A stretch of 64,000 nt of DNA. Origin: Numida meleagris (lineage: Eukaryota; Chordata; Aves; Galliformes; Numididae). The stretch covers positions 9,438,959 through 9,502,958 of the forward strand of contig NC_034424.1 in NCBI RefSeq assembly GCF_002078875.1, given 5' to 3'. The position numbers were made by a program, and so were the translations under genes. Each line of letters begins with the position of its first letter. Positions within the stretch are counted from its first letter, which is position 1. Below the pieces are notes generated by a model. The model was given only the letters and a program-made list of their open reading frames with translations, did not search any database and was not told where the DNA came from. Below, one piece after another: positions 11,783-25,240 of this stretch.

Positions 11783-14655
11783 TCAGAGGAAGTAGGGGGT
11801 GGTTGTTCTGGGAGGGATGACTCGTTCTGAATCTGGGACTGCGCGGAATAGCTTTGGTTCTCTTGTATTTACATCTTTAAAGACCATGATTGAAGCAATG
11901 TTTCCGCAGCGATAGCAGTAATTGGGAGCAGACCACACCGTTACCAATTTCTCATCAAACATGAATTTATAGCCTTCGTGAACCAGCTGATGTGCTCTGC
12001 AGATGAGTTTCAAGTTGTTGATGTGAACGAACTGCAAAGAAAAAAGGCACATCAGTACTGTGTGAGGGCCTGCGCACCAGCTCCTGCCCCGGCAGCGCTC
12101 CCGCAGCGCTGTGTGGGCTCAGCTACGAGCTCTGCAGCACTGACCTGCCCGCAAGTTTTTCCAAGATCTCTGTCAGGTGCAGGCTGTGCCAAGGACACTG
12201 CCCCGGCTCCCAGTGCAGCGCTGCTGCCCCCAGCCACATGCAAGGATCCCCCTGCGCCCAGCACCCCCAGCAGCACCCACGGAGCTGGCGCTAACGGTGC
12301 TGGGAGCAAACCTCTCAGAGCACAGAGAGGGCACTTCTGGGTTTTGAAACCTGAACAGAGAGAAACGCTCCTGCCCGTGACAGCCGTGGTGCCTATGCCT
12401 GCACTGCCAATGCTTTTCAATCCTTCCTGAATATGCTGCAGAGGACCACAGAGAACAATGCACAGCATGGGTCAGGAATTCATCTTAGGGTCGGTTCAGA
12501 AGCCTGGGAAGTTCAGTGGGTCTTAACCTCAAGAAGCCTGCTTACTACTTTGCAAAGTAACAAAAATTAAGTCAAAAATTGTTAAGAAAAATAGTATTTC
12601 TTCTTCCAAATCGTTAGAAAAGTATTCCACACAAAGCCTAGCAATACCAGTTAGTCTCACTGCATTATACTTTTTAAAAAGCAAGATCTGTGCCTTATCT
12701 CACTTGGCACTTTCTGAAGGGACAACAATAAGTCACAAGCAAACCTTCACCTCCACACCAACTCGCAGCTCCCTCACAAGGAAAGTTCCTGTCCCACAGT
12801 GCCCTTAATCCACTCAGCCCAGGGTAAAGCTAAACGCTTTATCTCACACCTGCAGTTATGGAATGCGGCACAGAACGGCATCATTACCTCATTTGTCACC
12901 TTAGCACCAAACAGCCAGCCCGCTCCTCGCGGACTGATCGCCCATGTATCTACATCTTCTGGATCAGACCAAACCAGGTCACAGAAGGCGCCTTTATGAG
13001 GAATTTCTTGATTACGTTCAATGGTTCGAATCTGATCGAGTGTCTTGATGTCTGGAGACAAGCCACCGTGCACACAGAGAATCTGCTCATCTATTAACTG
13101 GAGAGAAAATGAAGCACACAAAATACTCAGTATTCCAATCAAACCAAGAACTTCCCTAGCACGACCCTTAAAGGCCACCAATTCTAGAAGTCATATTTAG
13201 ACAATCTACTTGTGTCTTTTTTAGTGAGGTGTTTACACTTACAGCTGCTATTGTGAGCATGTCAAAGACTTTGGTACAGTATCTCCAAGCATTAGCATTT
13301 CCGTATTTGGTTTGGCACTCATCTGTTAAATAGAGAATTTTTTTCTTCTTAACACACCGGAAGAAATTCAGACAATGTGATCAGAAACAAACAGAACAGA
13401 ACTTGAAAAGTCAGATGTATAACAAAAAGCAAACAAACAAATAAAAAACAGCTGGGAGCAACCATTAAGTACTGGGTGGAAAGCACTCTTTTCATTGTTT
13501 CTGTGGTCCACCAGCAGGGAGAGGACCTCAGTATCTACTGCTCTTTCTTACTTCAGCAACAGAGAAAAAAGATCTCAAGCAACATGACTGACAGCGCCTT
13601 ATCAGCTTCCCACCACTGGCTGGCTGGGAACGGACAAAGCAGACTTCAAAAGGGAAATACGAGATAGCTGTTTATGGCATGCTAGCCCCCATTCAGAAAT
13701 CACTTGGATAAAGTCTTACCATAAAATCCATACACTTGCGTTATCTGCCTGCTTTCATGATTGCCTCGTAACAGCGTGATACGATCGGGCCATTTAGCTT
13801 TTAGTGCGAGAAGATAAGTGAAAGTCTCAAGACTATAGTAACCTCTATCTACAAAGTCACCCTGCAAAGTCAAAAAAATAATCATAAATGAAGAAACAGC
13901 GAAACTGAAAAATGCAAAGCCACACATCCATCTTTAACTCCTCGGTGCATAAAGAAACCTGATGCTGAATGGAACCTGCAGCCGACCGGAGAGGACGCGC
14001 TCTCTGCTCCCCGACAGGTGGTTCACAGCCCCCTGCACGGGACTCCCAGCTCTGCCGGCCCTGTGCTGCCGCCCCAGCTCGGCCCCGCGGGCAGCAGCCG
14101 GGGGAGGAAATGCACGGTGCTGCCGCCGGGGCTGGCACCCAGCACAGGTCCGGGCCCGACACGAGCTACGAGGAGTGAGGTGGCGCCGGCACGTACCATG
14201 AAGATGTAGTTGGTGTCAGGCACCTGCCCGCCAGTCCGGAACAGCTCGCACAGGTCATAGAACTGCGGGAAGGGGCACACGTCAGCGCGGGCGGCGGCAC
14301 CGAGCACTGAGGTGTGTCCCGGCGCCGCGCCGTTACCTGCCCGTGGATGTCCCCGCAGACGGTGACGGGTGTAGAGACGGGCTGCACGTTGGATTCCTCC
14401 AGCAGCAGGTCGCACACGTAGTCGCACAGGCGCTGCGGGAGCACAGTGGGTAGCACCAGCAGCAACAGCACCGGGGTGCGCAACACCAGCAGCAGCACCG
14501 GGAGAGCAGCAGCACCAGCACCGCCACCGCCACCAGCACCGCCACCGCCGCCCGCCCCGCCGCGCCCCGCCCGCGCCCACCTTGAGGTCGTTCTCGGGCA
14601 GGTACTTGCAGAGCCGTGCGATCTCCACGTACTTGTCCAGGTCCAGCGGCGCCAT
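11783..14655 (-). CDS. PPP6C: Serine/threonine protein phosphatase 6 catalytic subunit (305 aa)
   Basis: This is a PP2A-like metallophosphatase catalytic subunit acting with SAPS/ANKRD subunits in cell-cycle, DNA-damage and NF-kB signalling. Seven minus-strand exons join in phase: 14581-14655, 14337-14432, 14197-14262, 13720-13861, 13243-13322, 12888-13097, 11783-12031 (918 nt, 305 aa plus stop, the family length). The PPP signature motifs are intact: GDIHG (52-56), GDFVDRG (80-86), GNHE (112-115), HGG (163-165), RGAGWLFG (210-217), RAH (235-237) and [11 protein letters not shown] (257-267). The C-terminus TTPYFL keeps the PP2A-type Tyr-Phe-Leu tail used for carboxymethylation and holoenzyme control. 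It is divergent from RABEPK across a shared promoter, and head-to-tail upstream of ARPC5L. Confidence 0.98.
14433..14580 (-). repeat. CAGCAC/CCACCG low-complexity tract filling PPP6C intron 1
   Basis: The 148-nt first intron is built largely of AGCAGCAC, CACCGCCAC and similar trinucleotide-type units between about 14455 and 14560. The units translate to Ser/Thr/Pro/Ala-rich shadow ORFs that are not real genes. Confidence 0.6.
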
Positions 14656-14835
14656 CTTCGGACGGCAGCTCGGAGCCGGAAACGGAGCACTCCACTTCCG
14701 GGAAGCGGCGCGGGCCTCCGACGCTAGCGGAAGTTCCGGGCACTTCCGGTGGCGCACCGGAAGGTGGTGGCTGGAGCCGAGTGGGGCAGCTCCGTGCTGA
14801 GAGCGGAGTTCGGAGCGGCCCGGTCCGGCCCCGCT
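14656..14835. promoter_or_regulatory. Bidirectional CpG-island promoter of PPP6C (-) and RABEPK (+)
   Basis: Only 180 bp separate the two start codons. The interval is GC-rich, has no TATA box, and carries at least six ETS-type cores in both orientations between about 14675 and 14765 (CCGGAA, ACTTCCGG, CGGAAG, TTCCGG, ACTTCCGG, CCGGAAG). This is the usual architecture of divergent housekeeping promoters. Transcription start sites cannot be placed from sequence alone. Confidence 0.7.
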
Positions 14836-16826
14836 ATGGGGCCGCGGGTGCTGCCGTTGCTGGAGCCGGGCTGCCGCCCGCAGCCGGGCAAGTGGTAAGC
14901 GGGCCGGGCTGGGCCGGGCCGGGCCGGGCTCGGCCCGGCTCGGCTGCCTCTCGGCGCGGCTGAGCACCGCCCGTCGCTCCCCGCAGGTACCGGCTGGCAC
15001 CGCGCGGTGAGTGGCCCCGCGGGCGCGTGGGCCACGGCTGCCTCTTCGTGCCGGGAGGGCCGGGCCGCGTGCTCCTCCTGGGCGGCGCCGACCCCGCGGG
15101 CGCTTTCGCGGACGCCCACTTCGTGGAGCTGGGTGAGGGCCGGGCCGGGCGGGGCGCGGGGCCGCCTCTGCTCCCCCTAACCGCGCCCCGTCCTCCCCAG
15201 GCGCGCACCTCTGGGCCCCGGCTGCCTGGCGCGGACTGCGGCCGCGCTACGAGCACGCCACGTTCCTGTCCGCCTGCCGTCCCTCGCGCCTCTGGGTGTT
15301 CGGCGGTGCGCACCGGGCCGGGAACCGAAGCTGCGTGCAAGTGCTGGACCCTGGTGAGTGCCGGCCCCCCGTCGGATGCCGGACCCAGGCAGAGGGGACG
15401 TGAGTCCGAGTCGGTGGCACGGAGCGGCCCTGCGGAGCTCACGCGTGGCTGCCACGTTTGCTTTCTTAATTTAATGTCTTAATTAGAAATAGGAACCTGG
15501 GAGAGTCCTGAGGTGACAGGTGTTCCGCCGCTGCCCAGGACATTCCACACTTCCTCAGCAGCTATAGGGGACTGTCTGTATGTCTTTGGAGGGGGAGACA
15601 AAGGAGCAGAGCCGGTTAAAGACCAGCAGCTTCACGTCTTTGACACAGGTACCTCTGAGTGTGTCATGGGCTGTGCCAGCAGTGGAAATAACCACCCACT
15701 GTGCTAGAGGTCTGCCTCCCAGATGTCATCAGCCCCTGCCTTGGCTGCAGGTGTAAAGGAAGGGCTGAAGGTTGCTGCTGACACGTGCTGGGAGTCCCAG
15801 CGAGACTCAGGGGCCACTGGTTTGTAGAGCTGCCAGTTTTCCTCCTCATACACACACATTCCCATTTTTCAGTTGCTTTGACATGGACCCAGCCTGACAC
15901 CCATGGTGATCCCCCTTCTCCTCGGCATGGACATGTTGTAGTTGCAGTTGGGACCAAGCTTTTCATACATGGAGGTTTAGCTGGTGATATTTTTTACAAT
16001 GATCTGTTCTGCATTGATACAAGTAAGTATGGCCATAGGTACGCTAGAACAATAGCCGTGCTATGGTGTGTTTTGCTTTGTTGTTTTTTTTTTAATAATG
16101 CATAACAATATCTGTGTTCTTTGTCCAACAGCTGACATGAAGTGGGTTAGGATAGCAGCCACTGGTGATGTGCCAGGAGGACGGGCATCCCACTCATCGG
16201 CTGTGTTTAAAGACCACTTATACATTTTTGGTGGAATAGGTCCAGATGGGACGCTAGATACTACATACAAGTATCATATAGGTAGGGAGACTTCTCTCAG
16301 CTTTGTAATGGTAAATGCCAGTCTGTTTGAAAATACATTGTGGTTTTAGTTCCTGAGCTTCATTCTCTCAGCAATCAGTGTCACTGCACTGGAGATACAC
16401 CAGTACAAGACCAAATAGTTAAGGCTGTATGGTGCTGCAGACTAGTGCATAATTAGCGAGGGTACTGTTCCAGCATGCTTTTTGAGACTGAAGCGATGTT
16501 TAAAGATGTGAATGTATTTTTGTACTGCAGAGGAGCAGCACTGGACACTCCTGCAGTTTGATTCTCCTCTACCTGCTGGGAGACTGGACCACGCCATGTG
16601 TGTCATTCCCTGGCGGGCTGGCAAGAATGGTAACACGGGAACTGTCACTGGGGAAGATAAAGCTGAGCCAGCTGCGTCAGCTAGTGACAGGGCTGACCAC
16701 CTCTGCAGAGGCCAGGCTGAGAAGGGATGTACTGAAGACACAATGGTGCATCTGCTGTTAGTATTTGGTGGGATGGATACACAAGCGGAGATACATAGGG
16801 ACTGCATTGTAAGTTTGATTGAATAG
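14836..16826 (+). CDS. RABEPK: Rab9 effector protein with kelch motifs (p40), 371 aa
   Basis: RABEPK/p40 binds Rab9-GTP and is linked to endosome-to-TGN recycling of mannose-6-phosphate receptors; it is a kelch beta-propeller. Seven exons join in phase: 14836-14894, 14987-15132, 15201-15353, 15487-15648, 15873-16022, 16132-16281, 16531-16826 (1116 nt, 371 aa plus stop). Kelch blades show the expected Gly-Gly and Tyr/Trp signatures: VLLLGGADP, RLWVFGGAHRAGN, CLYVFGGGDKGAEP, KLFIHGGLAGD, HLYIFGGIGPDG and LLLVFGGMDTQAE. The variable Gly/Ser/Asp/Glu-rich insert before the last blade (encoded around 16615-16740) is also present, but different in sequence, in mammals. It is divergent with PPP6C and convergent with HSPA5. 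Confidence 0.95.
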
Positions 16827-16904
16827 TCCAGCTGCAGTCCTTTGTGGCACCATCCCTTTCCTTAAAAGTTTTTGTAGCAGTGTCTGATTAAGTTCATTTT
16901 TCCC

Positions 16905-16910
16905 AATAAA
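16905..16910 (+). terminator. RABEPK: RABEPK poly(A) signal AATAAA
   Basis: The hexamer lies 79 nt after the RABEPK stop and is followed by T- and G-rich sequence. It implies an unusually short 3' UTR of about 100 nt. Confidence 0.65.
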
Positions 16911-16929
16911 CAAATTCTTGCCCTCATAA

Positions 16930-17990
16930 GGCTGGCAGTGCTCCTCCATCCCTGTGGCATTCCTGCTTCGTGTGTGCAGTCATGCTTACAAGTAGGTATG
17001 GCAGACCCTTTGGAAGGCTGTAGCAGCTGTGGTTACAGCAGGTTCTTGGCTCATGTGTTGCTGGAATAGGAAAAACTGGAGGAGGTTGTAGTGGTTTTGG
17101 GCAGTTTTCTCCCTGCAGCCCACATTCCCCTACTTGACTATAAAGCCACTTCTACCTGCAAAGCTACATTATCTGCGAAGATTTGGGGTATAATTAAGGG
17201 GATTTGTCTTCTACCATTTTGAAAATAAGGGAATGAGAAACCTTGTAAGAGGCCCCTGCACCAGGAAGGCCACCTTTCAAGAAGGTAGAGCAGGTGCTTA
17301 GACCTGCCCTTAGCTACTCCTAGTACTACACTTGAGAACTGCTGTTGTCACATGTGAAGACTGACCTGCAGGGAACTGGTTTCAGTTTTTGTTCTTAAGA
17401 AAACTCAGTTGCAGGTGAGCTTTGTTCCCTTTCCTCCTGTACCAGCTTTACGAGCTCAGATCAACAACATACCTCTCCTTTTAGTGCTTGTTACTTATGA
17501 AGCTGCACACAGAAGTGATAACCCCTGCTAGTGGTTATCCACGTTAACTACCTTGCTTTTTGTTTTGCTCTGAGTGCATGATGTCATTAGCTTTAAGTGC
17601 AGTGCTGCACTGCAGAAACAGAATTTAGTACATAGAAGTACTTGTCATTCAAGCAGTGGCACTAAGTCCATGCTTCTGGAGCTGTTTGCTGCAGCCTGCT
17701 TGATGTAGAAAATGGCTGAGCAGAAATGGAGAAGGCTGGAACCATCTTTTGGCACCAAGGAGCAGCATAGTTGAGCTTTAATGCTTTTGCAGCCTTCTCT
17801 GCATTAGACTCTAGGATACCTAACCTGAACTCTGCAGACAAAGCTCACAGTTACATAATCCTGTTAGTCCTACCTTGAGGAGATGCTGTATCTACAGTTA
17901 CTTGAACCTTAGTGTTTGGAGTATCATCTACCTTCTCCAAAGAACTAGAAGCTACTCATCAATACAAATTACAAGCTGTAACAAAAATCC
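16930..17990. other. Intergenic, RABEPK-HSPA5 (tail-to-tail)
   Basis: About 1.06 kb between converging 3' ends. No ORF, RNA gene or recognisable transposon was found, and the sequence appears unique. Confidence 0.5.
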
Positions 17991-18005
17991 AGTGTAAATA
18001 ACAAA

Positions 18006-18011
18006 TTTATT
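18006..18011 (-). terminator. HSPA5: HSPA5 poly(A) signal AATAAA
   Basis: TTTATT on the plus strand reads AATAAA on the minus strand, about 300 nt beyond the HSPA5 stop codon, giving a 3' UTR of roughly 17990-18311. Confidence 0.65.
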
Positions 18012-18311
18012 GTGGTCACTTCAGGTAGAAAAGTTCTACACCAAATTCACATGACCAAGCTGTTAAATAGAATGCTTCCATGGCCAGTATTTCTAAACCC
18101 AGTTCTCATTTACATTCCCACCCCTACTACCCTTCCCTCCCCAGACATCAAGCAACTGCTAACGAAAAGCAGTAAACAGCCACTTTGGGCTAGCATTTCC
18201 AGCTCCACTCACAAGTGAAGATTCAAAGTTACATTCCAAATTAAGAGTTCAATATTTTAACAAGTGTTCCTGAGTCCAATATATACACACAACATTCAGA
18301 GATGCCAGTAT

Positions 18312-21864
<3,553 letters not shown>

Positions 21865-21868
<4 letters not shown>

Positions 21869-22008
21869 GCTGCCCGCTCGCCGCTCTGCCAAGAGATGCC
21901 GGTCACAAAATGGAGGCGCCACATGCGCAGGGCGGACCGGCCCGGACCGGCCCAACCCGGCCTCATGGCCTCATCACCCCACCGTGCCCAGTACCCTCGA
22001 GCCGCCAT
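21865..22008 (-). CDS. Upstream ORF in HSPA5 leader (47 codons), stop overlaps BiP AUG
   Basis: Starting at the ATG at 22008 (G at -3 and G at +4, a strong context), the minus strand stays open for 47 codons. It ends in TGA at 21865-21867, so the stop and the BiP ATG (21866-21868) share an ATGA overlap. An in-frame internal ATG lies at 21966. A separate M-R-P-stop minimal ORF sits at 21963-21974, its TGA overlapping that internal ATG. The TATA box at about 22129 predicts a start site near 22098, so all would lie in the mRNA leader unless the leader is spliced. No protein family is recognised; any role would be translational control. Confidence 0.4.
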
Positions 22009-22121
22009 CCCCCCAGTCAGGCCCCGCGGCCTGCGCAGCAGATCCCGCTGCCGCCCCTACCGTCACTAACGAACCGCCTCGCCTCCAACTGCCGCTGAAC
22101 ACCCAGGCCGCGCCGCCCGCC

Positions 22122-22129
22122 CTTATATA
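22122..22129 (-). promoter_or_regulatory. HSPA5: HSPA5 TATA box
   Basis: The minus strand reads TATATAAG, about 255 bp upstream of the start codon and just gene-proximal to the ER-stress elements. It predicts transcription initiation near 22095-22100. Confidence 0.75.
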
Positions 22130-22145
22130 CCCTCCGTTACTCCTT

Positions 22146-22164
22146 CGTGGAGGCTCGCCATTGG
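22146..22164 (-). promoter_or_regulatory. HSPA5: ER stress response element 1 (perfect CCAAT-N9-CCACG)
   Basis: The minus strand reads CCAAT, nine bases (GGCGAGCCT), then CCACG. That is an exact ERSE, bound by NF-Y plus ATF6 (and XBP1), in the sense orientation and about 17 bp upstream of the TATA box. This matches the known arrangement of mammalian GRP78 promoters. Confidence 0.85.
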
Positions 22165-22177
22165 CCGCAGAGCCCTC

Positions 22178-22354
22178 GCTGGAGCGCGCCCATTGGCCGG
22201 CTGCTACTAAGCTGGCCTCCCTTGATTGGCGAGGAGCGGGTTGTCGCTCTGACATGCCTGGCGCGCACCCCTCCTGCCACCCGATTGGTTCACCCCGCCG
22301 GCATCGCGGGCCAATCAACAGAGAAGCGTGAGCCAAGCGGAAGGAGCCCATTGG
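22178..22354 (-). promoter_or_regulatory. HSPA5: Distal ERSE-like / CCAAT-box array of HSPA5
   Basis: Further minus-strand CCAAT boxes keep the nine-base spacing to a C-rich half site: CCAAT-N9-CCAGC at 22178-22196, CCAAT-N9-CCAGC at 22211-22229, and a weaker CCAAT-N9-CCGCT at 22336-22354. Two more CCAAT motifs (near 22283 minus and 22311 plus) lack a half site. All three spaced elements point toward HSPA5. Half sites deviate from CCACG, so they are graded as ERSE-like. Confidence 0.6.
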
Positions 22355-22408
22355 TTGGGGGTGGCCGTGGCGGCGAGGCCAGAGCAGGGGACGGGGGGGA
22401 GGGGGACG

Positions 22409-22430
22409 TTCTGGAAGTTTCCATGGTAAC
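22409..22430. promoter_or_regulatory. Perfect heat-shock element overlapping an X-box-like palindrome
   Basis: TTC-N2-GAA-N2-TTC (22409-22421) is three perfectly phased HSF units. The overlapping GTTTCCATGGTAAC (22417-22430) matches the RFX/X-box palindrome GTTGCCATGGCAAC at 12 of 14 positions. The site is about 310 bp upstream of the predicted HSPA5 start. Binding is not demonstrated. Confidence 0.5.
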
Positions 22431-22439
22431 CGACCCCGG

Positions 22440-24520
22440 TTCTGGGGACGGGCCTGGCGACGGCGCACCCTCTCGGCCGAGCGTAGCAGAGACCGAGGAG
22501 GCCGCGGAGACCCGGGCGGGGTGTGGGGGCAGAGCCCTGGCTGAACAGGCCCTAGGGTCGTGCCCGGCGGTCCGCCTCGTCCCTGCGGAGCTGTGGGGCC
22601 CCAGGAGACTGCGGGCCCTCGCTATCCCCGCAGAGCTCGGGTCGGGGCCTCGCCAGGGCTGTCCATGTCAGGAGTGCCTTGCTCAGTGCGCAGCCCGTGG
22701 GCTCTTGGCCTGGGCCCTATATGCAGCTGGCGCCTGGACACCGACTCACGGTGCCCTCACCCCGATGTTAATGCTGGGTTCCATCAGCCCCAGGCCAGGG
22801 TGGGGAACACCCTCAGAGCTGCCCTAGAGCCAGCAGGGCCGTGCCTCCACACGCCAGGGCCTGGGGCCATGCCTGCATGCTGACATCTACAAAGCTCCAA
22901 TGTAAAGAAACAAGTGTCTTGATCAAGAATGACATGAGAAAACTGAAATTGTGAATTCATCTTTGGGTGATAGCAGGGCTGAATCGTAACAAAAATATTT
23001 CCAGGTTGTATAAAAGCGTGGCTCCAAATCAAGCACGGAGCTGTGCTCTGTCAGAAGACAGCTGTGGTGCTGCCCCTGTGCCAGGAGGCCCCGCAGCCTG
23101 AGTCCGTCACTGCTCCGGGGTGAGCGCCGTCCAGCACCGCACAGCAGAGCTGTAATTGCACTGTTCCCAATACACTTCTTTAAAAGCTGTTTTGGTCTGG
23201 ATACTGTTCTTCCTATTCTGAAGTATATTTCAGAATCGTCTATATGTTGTTGTGGAATTGCTTTCTTTTACTCAATTATTTCTGCATTGAATTCACATCT
23301 TCTTTGAAAAATCCTGACAAGGGGACAGTTTGATGCTTCCAGGCCTCAGGCTCATTCCCCTCTGTTCTCTAAGGGCAGTCATGCTGTGTTCTGCGTTACA
23401 GCCAGGAGCACAGTGCGGCAGCTGGCTGTGTTGCAGAGACGTAGCAGTTTGCTGGTGTGGTGTGTGTTTGGGCTCAAGGAACAGTTTTTTGTTGTTATAT
23501 TTCTGTTTGCCATAGTCATTTCTAAAATGTCATTTGGATATTTAAAATTTAATTATATAAGGCATTTTATCAGAGCAGAGAATTTGAGGCTGCACCTGCG
23601 TCAGCTAAGGAAAAGGCACATACATAATAGTTCTGAGATTGAGAGATACAAAGCATTGACGGATGGTTGCTGTGCTGAGCCGGCATTCAGAAGAGCTCTG
23701 CAGATGGCTTAGGCATGAAAAAGCAGGGACAGTGACTCAGGAGTGTTACTTTCCCACCCAAGTCACCGCTGCCCCATACTGCAGCCTGGATGCCATGCCC
23801 TGACCACAGCATGCTGAGGCTTGGATAATGCTGCCATTACGCACTGCAACAAGGTGCCCAAGCAAGACCTGGGCTGCAAATGGTGCCTCCAATTACCCCT
23901 TTTCTCCCTAAGAGAACAAGCTTAATAATTTTTCATGTAATAAATTATGTCCTAAGACGGAGGTTTCCCTGATATTTCTACTTAAGCTACATGTGTTATG
24001 AGGAGCATGGGTGGGTGAGGCTGGGGGTGGGTTTGGGCTCTGTACCTGTGCGTGCAGCTGTCTGATCTCAGCCTCCTGCTTCCCATGGTGAAGCTGTGCA
24101 AGGCCCCATCCTGCGCGCAGCCAGAGAGTTGTGTTTTCTGAGGATCCTGGGACAGCTGAAAAAGAAGGGCAAAGTTAAAATCAGTCTGTGACCATCAAGC
24201 AGTAATCACCTTTGATTGTGGAGTCGCACATGATGCTGGTTATGATTACACAGTGCTATTACGTGAGGCAGATTGCTCCACGCAGTGCTGTTACTCATTG
24301 CATACTCTACAACTTGTCACCGTGCATTTCGACCCGCAGGGCTGGCTGACCGCCACGGCCCTTCCTTGTAAAGCAGCTGCAGGAGAAGGGCAGCGTCTGT
24401 CTGGACGCAGCACAGGGAGAGGTGCCCATCAGTGCCACGCAGCGTGAAGCGACCGCTCCGAGCCCAATTTTTCCCCACGCCACCCATGAGCAGCCCCACA
24501 TCAGAGATGCTCCGCTGTAA
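22440..24520. other. Intergenic, HSPA5-GAPVD1 (head-to-head)
   Basis: About 2 kb between divergent promoters. The first 400 bp are still CpG-rich; the remainder is ordinary unique sequence. Long ORFs over the CpG-rich part have GC-driven composition and no recognisable domain. Confidence 0.5.
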
Positions 24521-24539
24521 TGCAGCCTTGGTGGGGGCT

Positions 24540-25240
24540 AAAGAAAGAATACGGGCCGGGGCCGTTTGGGCCGGGACTCCGTACCCGCGGGACTGCATGG
24601 CCGCGGGACTACATGTCCCAGGAGCGCGGCGTCGCCGCCCGCCGCCTGCGCAGTGCCGCGCCGCGCCTGGCTCGGGGCCGCAGCGGAGCCGGGCGGCGGT
24701 GGAACCGGGGCCGGGTAGGGGAGAGCTCGCAGCCCGCGCGGCGGGGGCCGCCGCTCGGCTCCCCCCGGCGGTGCGGGGGAAGGGAGCGGGGGAGGGGGAG
24801 GGGAAAGGGAAGGGGAAGGAAAGGAAAGGAGAGAGGAGCCCGGGCCTGACCAACCCCTCTCTGCTTTTTCAGGGAGCCGAGTGGGAAGCGCGGCTCGCAG
24901 CGCGGCGAGGAGCAGGCCGACGCCGAGGTGCCGATCTCGTCTGCGTTCCCTGGGTGGGGGGAGGCTCCCAGCGCCGGGCGGGGGCCGCGCTCGCAGCCCG
25001 CGCCGTGGGAGCTGGCCGGGCCGCGCTCCGCCTCGCTCCGCCCGCAGCCCGGCGGCCCTGCTGCCATGTTAGCACCCGGCGGCGCCGGGCTTCGCGGCGG
25101 TGGCCGCAAATCTGGAGCGCTTCGTGGCCGTGGCCCTTCGTGCTCTGCTGCGCCGGGACGGCGCCGTGCGTGGCTGCGGAGCGGCGTGAGCGCCGGGACC
25201 GCCAGGTTTGCGGGTTCCGTCTGACGGAGGTTTAGAACTT
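24540..25240 (+). promoter_or_regulatory. GAPVD1: GAPVD1 CpG-island promoter and probable non-coding first exon(s)
   Basis: A dense CpG island on the side facing GAPVD1. ACTACATGTCCCA at 24608-24620 matches the ZNF143/THAP11 motif ACTACAnnTCCCA, typical near start sites. A donor-like G|GTAGGG near 24714 and a good acceptor (pyrimidine tract ending CAG near 24872) suggest a small non-coding exon pair. A polypurine GGGGAA/GGAAA tract lies between them at about 24776-24838. Exact first exon(s) cannot be fixed without transcript data. Confidence 0.55.

Noticed and set aside
14023..15000. 325-aa minus-strand ORF
   Set aside because: Read-through of PPP6C exons 1-3, their short GC-rich introns and the bidirectional promoter; the real exons lie inside it with proper splice sites.
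22147..22827. 226-aa plus-strand ORF upstream of HSPA5
   Set aside because: Overlaps the HSPA5 promoter elements antisense; GC-driven composition, no recognisable family.
24432..25235. 267-aa plus-strand ORF in the GAPVD1 CpG island
   Set aside because: Arg/Ala/Gly-rich GC artefact crossing probable splice sites of the non-coding first exon.
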